Of a DNA stretch of 40,599 bases, positions 39,649-40,599 are shown piece by piece. Position 1 is the first letter of the stretch. Each line of letters starts with the position of its first letter. Both the position numbers and the translations under genes were made by a program. The stretch lies in assembly GCA_024398075.1 (NCBI GenBank), contig JAKSJM010000024.1, forward strand, positions 1-40,599. The letters run 5' to 3'. Under the pieces are notes generated by a model. It had not been told where the DNA came from. It ran no database searches and saw only the letters and a list, made by a program, of their open reading frames with translations. Source of the DNA: Bacteroidales bacterium. GTDB lineage: Bacteria > Bacteroidota > Bacteroidia > Bacteroidales > UBA932.

Positions 39649-40146
39649 CTATTCAAACTTGATGGTGACATCCGCGCTTCCTAGAGCCTTCTTGAGACTT
39701 GCAGTATCCTTGACCTTGCCAATCCTTGTGTAGCTGTATGATGTCTTGAACGTCTCGTAGAACACAACGATACAGTTGCTGCCGAAGAGCATGATGTCAC
39801 CTGCGTTGATTGTGCCGGGGTTACTTGATGCCGTCGGGAGCGAAGAATCTATGTAGCAGTACTTCTCGTTCCCGTTCAACTCTTCCATCTTGAGAGTTAC
39901 AGGGAGCATCTTTTTGAATGCCTCAGCCGTGTTGTTGTCTGCGTATTCCACGTCGAACGTGTATTCACCTACTATCATCTTCATACTGATCATATTCTTG
40001 TCATCATCCTTGCCATTCCCAGTTTCTGGTTCCTCAGTTTCCTGTTTTGGCGGTTCCTTTGCATCCGGGATTACAGGAGTGCAACTTAGTAGTGCCATAA
40101 ACAGAGATACGCTCAATAAGGATGTGATAACAGGTCTTATCTTCAT
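39649..40146 (-). CDS. Cyclophilin-like lipoprotein
   Basis: A 165-residue protein from the ATG at 40146, with a lipoprotein signal peptide (lipobox 'LLSC'). A flexible linker follows, rich in Pro, Glu, Lys and Asp ('KEPPKQETEEPETGNGKDDD'). The C-terminal about 110 residues match the cyclophilin-like fold found with flavodoxins in Bacteroidales: 'YTFDVEYADNNTAEAFKKML', 'INAGDIMLFGSNCIVVFYET' and 'SYSYTRIGKV'. It lies between two flavin protein genes with gaps of only four and seven bases, so a shared redox role is likely but unproven. Confidence 0.82.
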   Translation of the reverse strand: MKIRPVITSLLSVSLFMALLSCTPVIPDAKEPPKQETEEPETGNGKDDDKNMISMKMIVGEYTFDVEYADNNTAEAFKKMLPVTLKMEELNGNEKYCYIDSSLPTASSNPGTINAGDIMLFGSNCIVVFYETFKTSYSYTRIGKVKDTASLKKALGSADVTIKFE

Positions 40147-40150
40147 TTGA

Positions 40151-40599
40151 CTAAATGCTCTTGCCCATCTCGTAGGCGTCATTCAGATTATCATTGTCCT
40201 TTATGTCCCCAGGAGACGTAACTCCTCCTGCGAAGACCATGCCCTTGAGTGAACACTTAGGGAAGCAGTCGATCCATCCTGACAGACCGATTTCTGCACG
40301 CTTTGGAGTCTCCGGCTCATTCTCTGCTGCCGTTGTCAGGAGATAGATATCACGGAACTTGTAGTCCGTTGTGTAAAGAGGGTTGCCACGGTCGATCATG
40401 ACCTTCATCTGACCGCTCATCTCATAGTAATAGATAGGCGTTGCCCAGCAGATGACGTCGGCATCGTGCATCTTCTGAATGATTGATGCTGCATCATCCT
40501 TGATGACACATGCCTTTGAGCAGTCACCTTCAAGAAACATCTCTTTCACGCCTTCTCTCTGGCATGCAAGGCAGCCCTTGCAGAACTGGATGTTCTTCT
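40151..40599 (-). CDS. NADPH-dependent FMN reductase/iron-sulfur flavoprotein, N-terminus outside the window
   Basis: The frame is open to the window edge, so the ATG at 40549 is internal. The reading upstream of it gives 'FCKGCLACQREG', the Cys-x-x-Cys-x-x-Cys region of flavodoxin-fold FMN reductases, followed by 'GDCSKACVIKDD'. Then come 'ADVICWATPIYYYEMSGQMK', typical of the flavin-binding fold, and 'LLTTAAENEP'. The family transfers electrons from NADPH or ferredoxin to flavin. The N-terminal phosphate loop lies beyond 40599. It leads the cyclophilin-like and truncated flavodoxin genes. Confidence 0.88.
   Translation of the reverse strand, partial: KNIQFCKGCLACQREGVKEMFLEGDCSKACVIKDDAASIIQKMHDADVICWATPIYYYEMSGQMKVMIDRGNPLYTTDYKFRDIYLLTTAAENEPETPKRAEIGLSGWIDCFPKCSLKGMVFAGGVTSPGDIKDNDNLNDAYEMGKSI

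Overview
The window looks like a chromosomal segment from a member of the order Bacteroidales (gut or rumen type). The evidence is the many secreted and lipoprotein genes with FISUMP and fimbrillin-like domains, weak or absent Shine-Dalgarno sites, and Bacteroidetes-type promoters (-7 element TAnnTTTG, once with TTTG exactly 19 bp upstream). Base composition is moderate to high in the housekeeping half and lower in the accessory half. No rRNA or tRNA gene was seen. I did not attempt a genus.

Left half (1-19.5 kb), ordinary. It begins with a rubrerythrin tail and its terminator, then a minus-strand pair (lipoprotein flavodoxin and a secreted barrel-like protein). A plus-strand glycan operon follows (GH3 glycosidase, secreted protein of unknown function, GH18 glycosidase). 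Next come a secreted UGSC-like protein, a secreted NUC-type endonuclease relative that seems to lack its catalytic segment, an EamA exporter, an MFS transporter and a tricorn-type protease. A plus-strand operon of secreted esterase, Dcu-type C4-dicarboxylate transporter and outer-membrane protein comes next, then a small membrane protein and a CYTH phosphatase.

Right half (19.5-38 kb), accessory and repeat-rich. Array A (102-103 bp units) carries one strong hairpin per unit, and its stem changes keep pairing in plus-strand RNA. An MqsR-like/Panacea toxin-antitoxin cassette sits inside this array. Further on are an IS66 transposase remnant and IS end, a FISUMP lipoprotein operon, a DUF4143 ATPase, array B (exactly 104 bp units), a second larger FISUMP lipoprotein, a secreted deoxyribosyltransferase-like protein and a third large surface lipoprotein. 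Each of the three surface lipoproteins is directly preceded by a 42-52 aa peptide gene; in two cases the peptide stop and lipoprotein start overlap as TAATG. A fourth, orphan peptide gene and a truncated fifth one abut the two repeat arrays. Three 79-bp hairpin elements of identical length lie at gene ends.

Right edge (35.9-40.6 kb). WG-repeat protein, two barrel-like outer-membrane proteins, a rhomboid protease, then a minus-strand redox cluster: partial FMN reductase, cyclophilin-like lipoprotein and an internally deleted flavodoxin.

The most promising candidates for something undescribed are array A with its embedded toxin-antitoxin cassette and the recurring small-peptide/lipoprotein pairs. 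All statements rest on reading by eye; no search or folding program was run.
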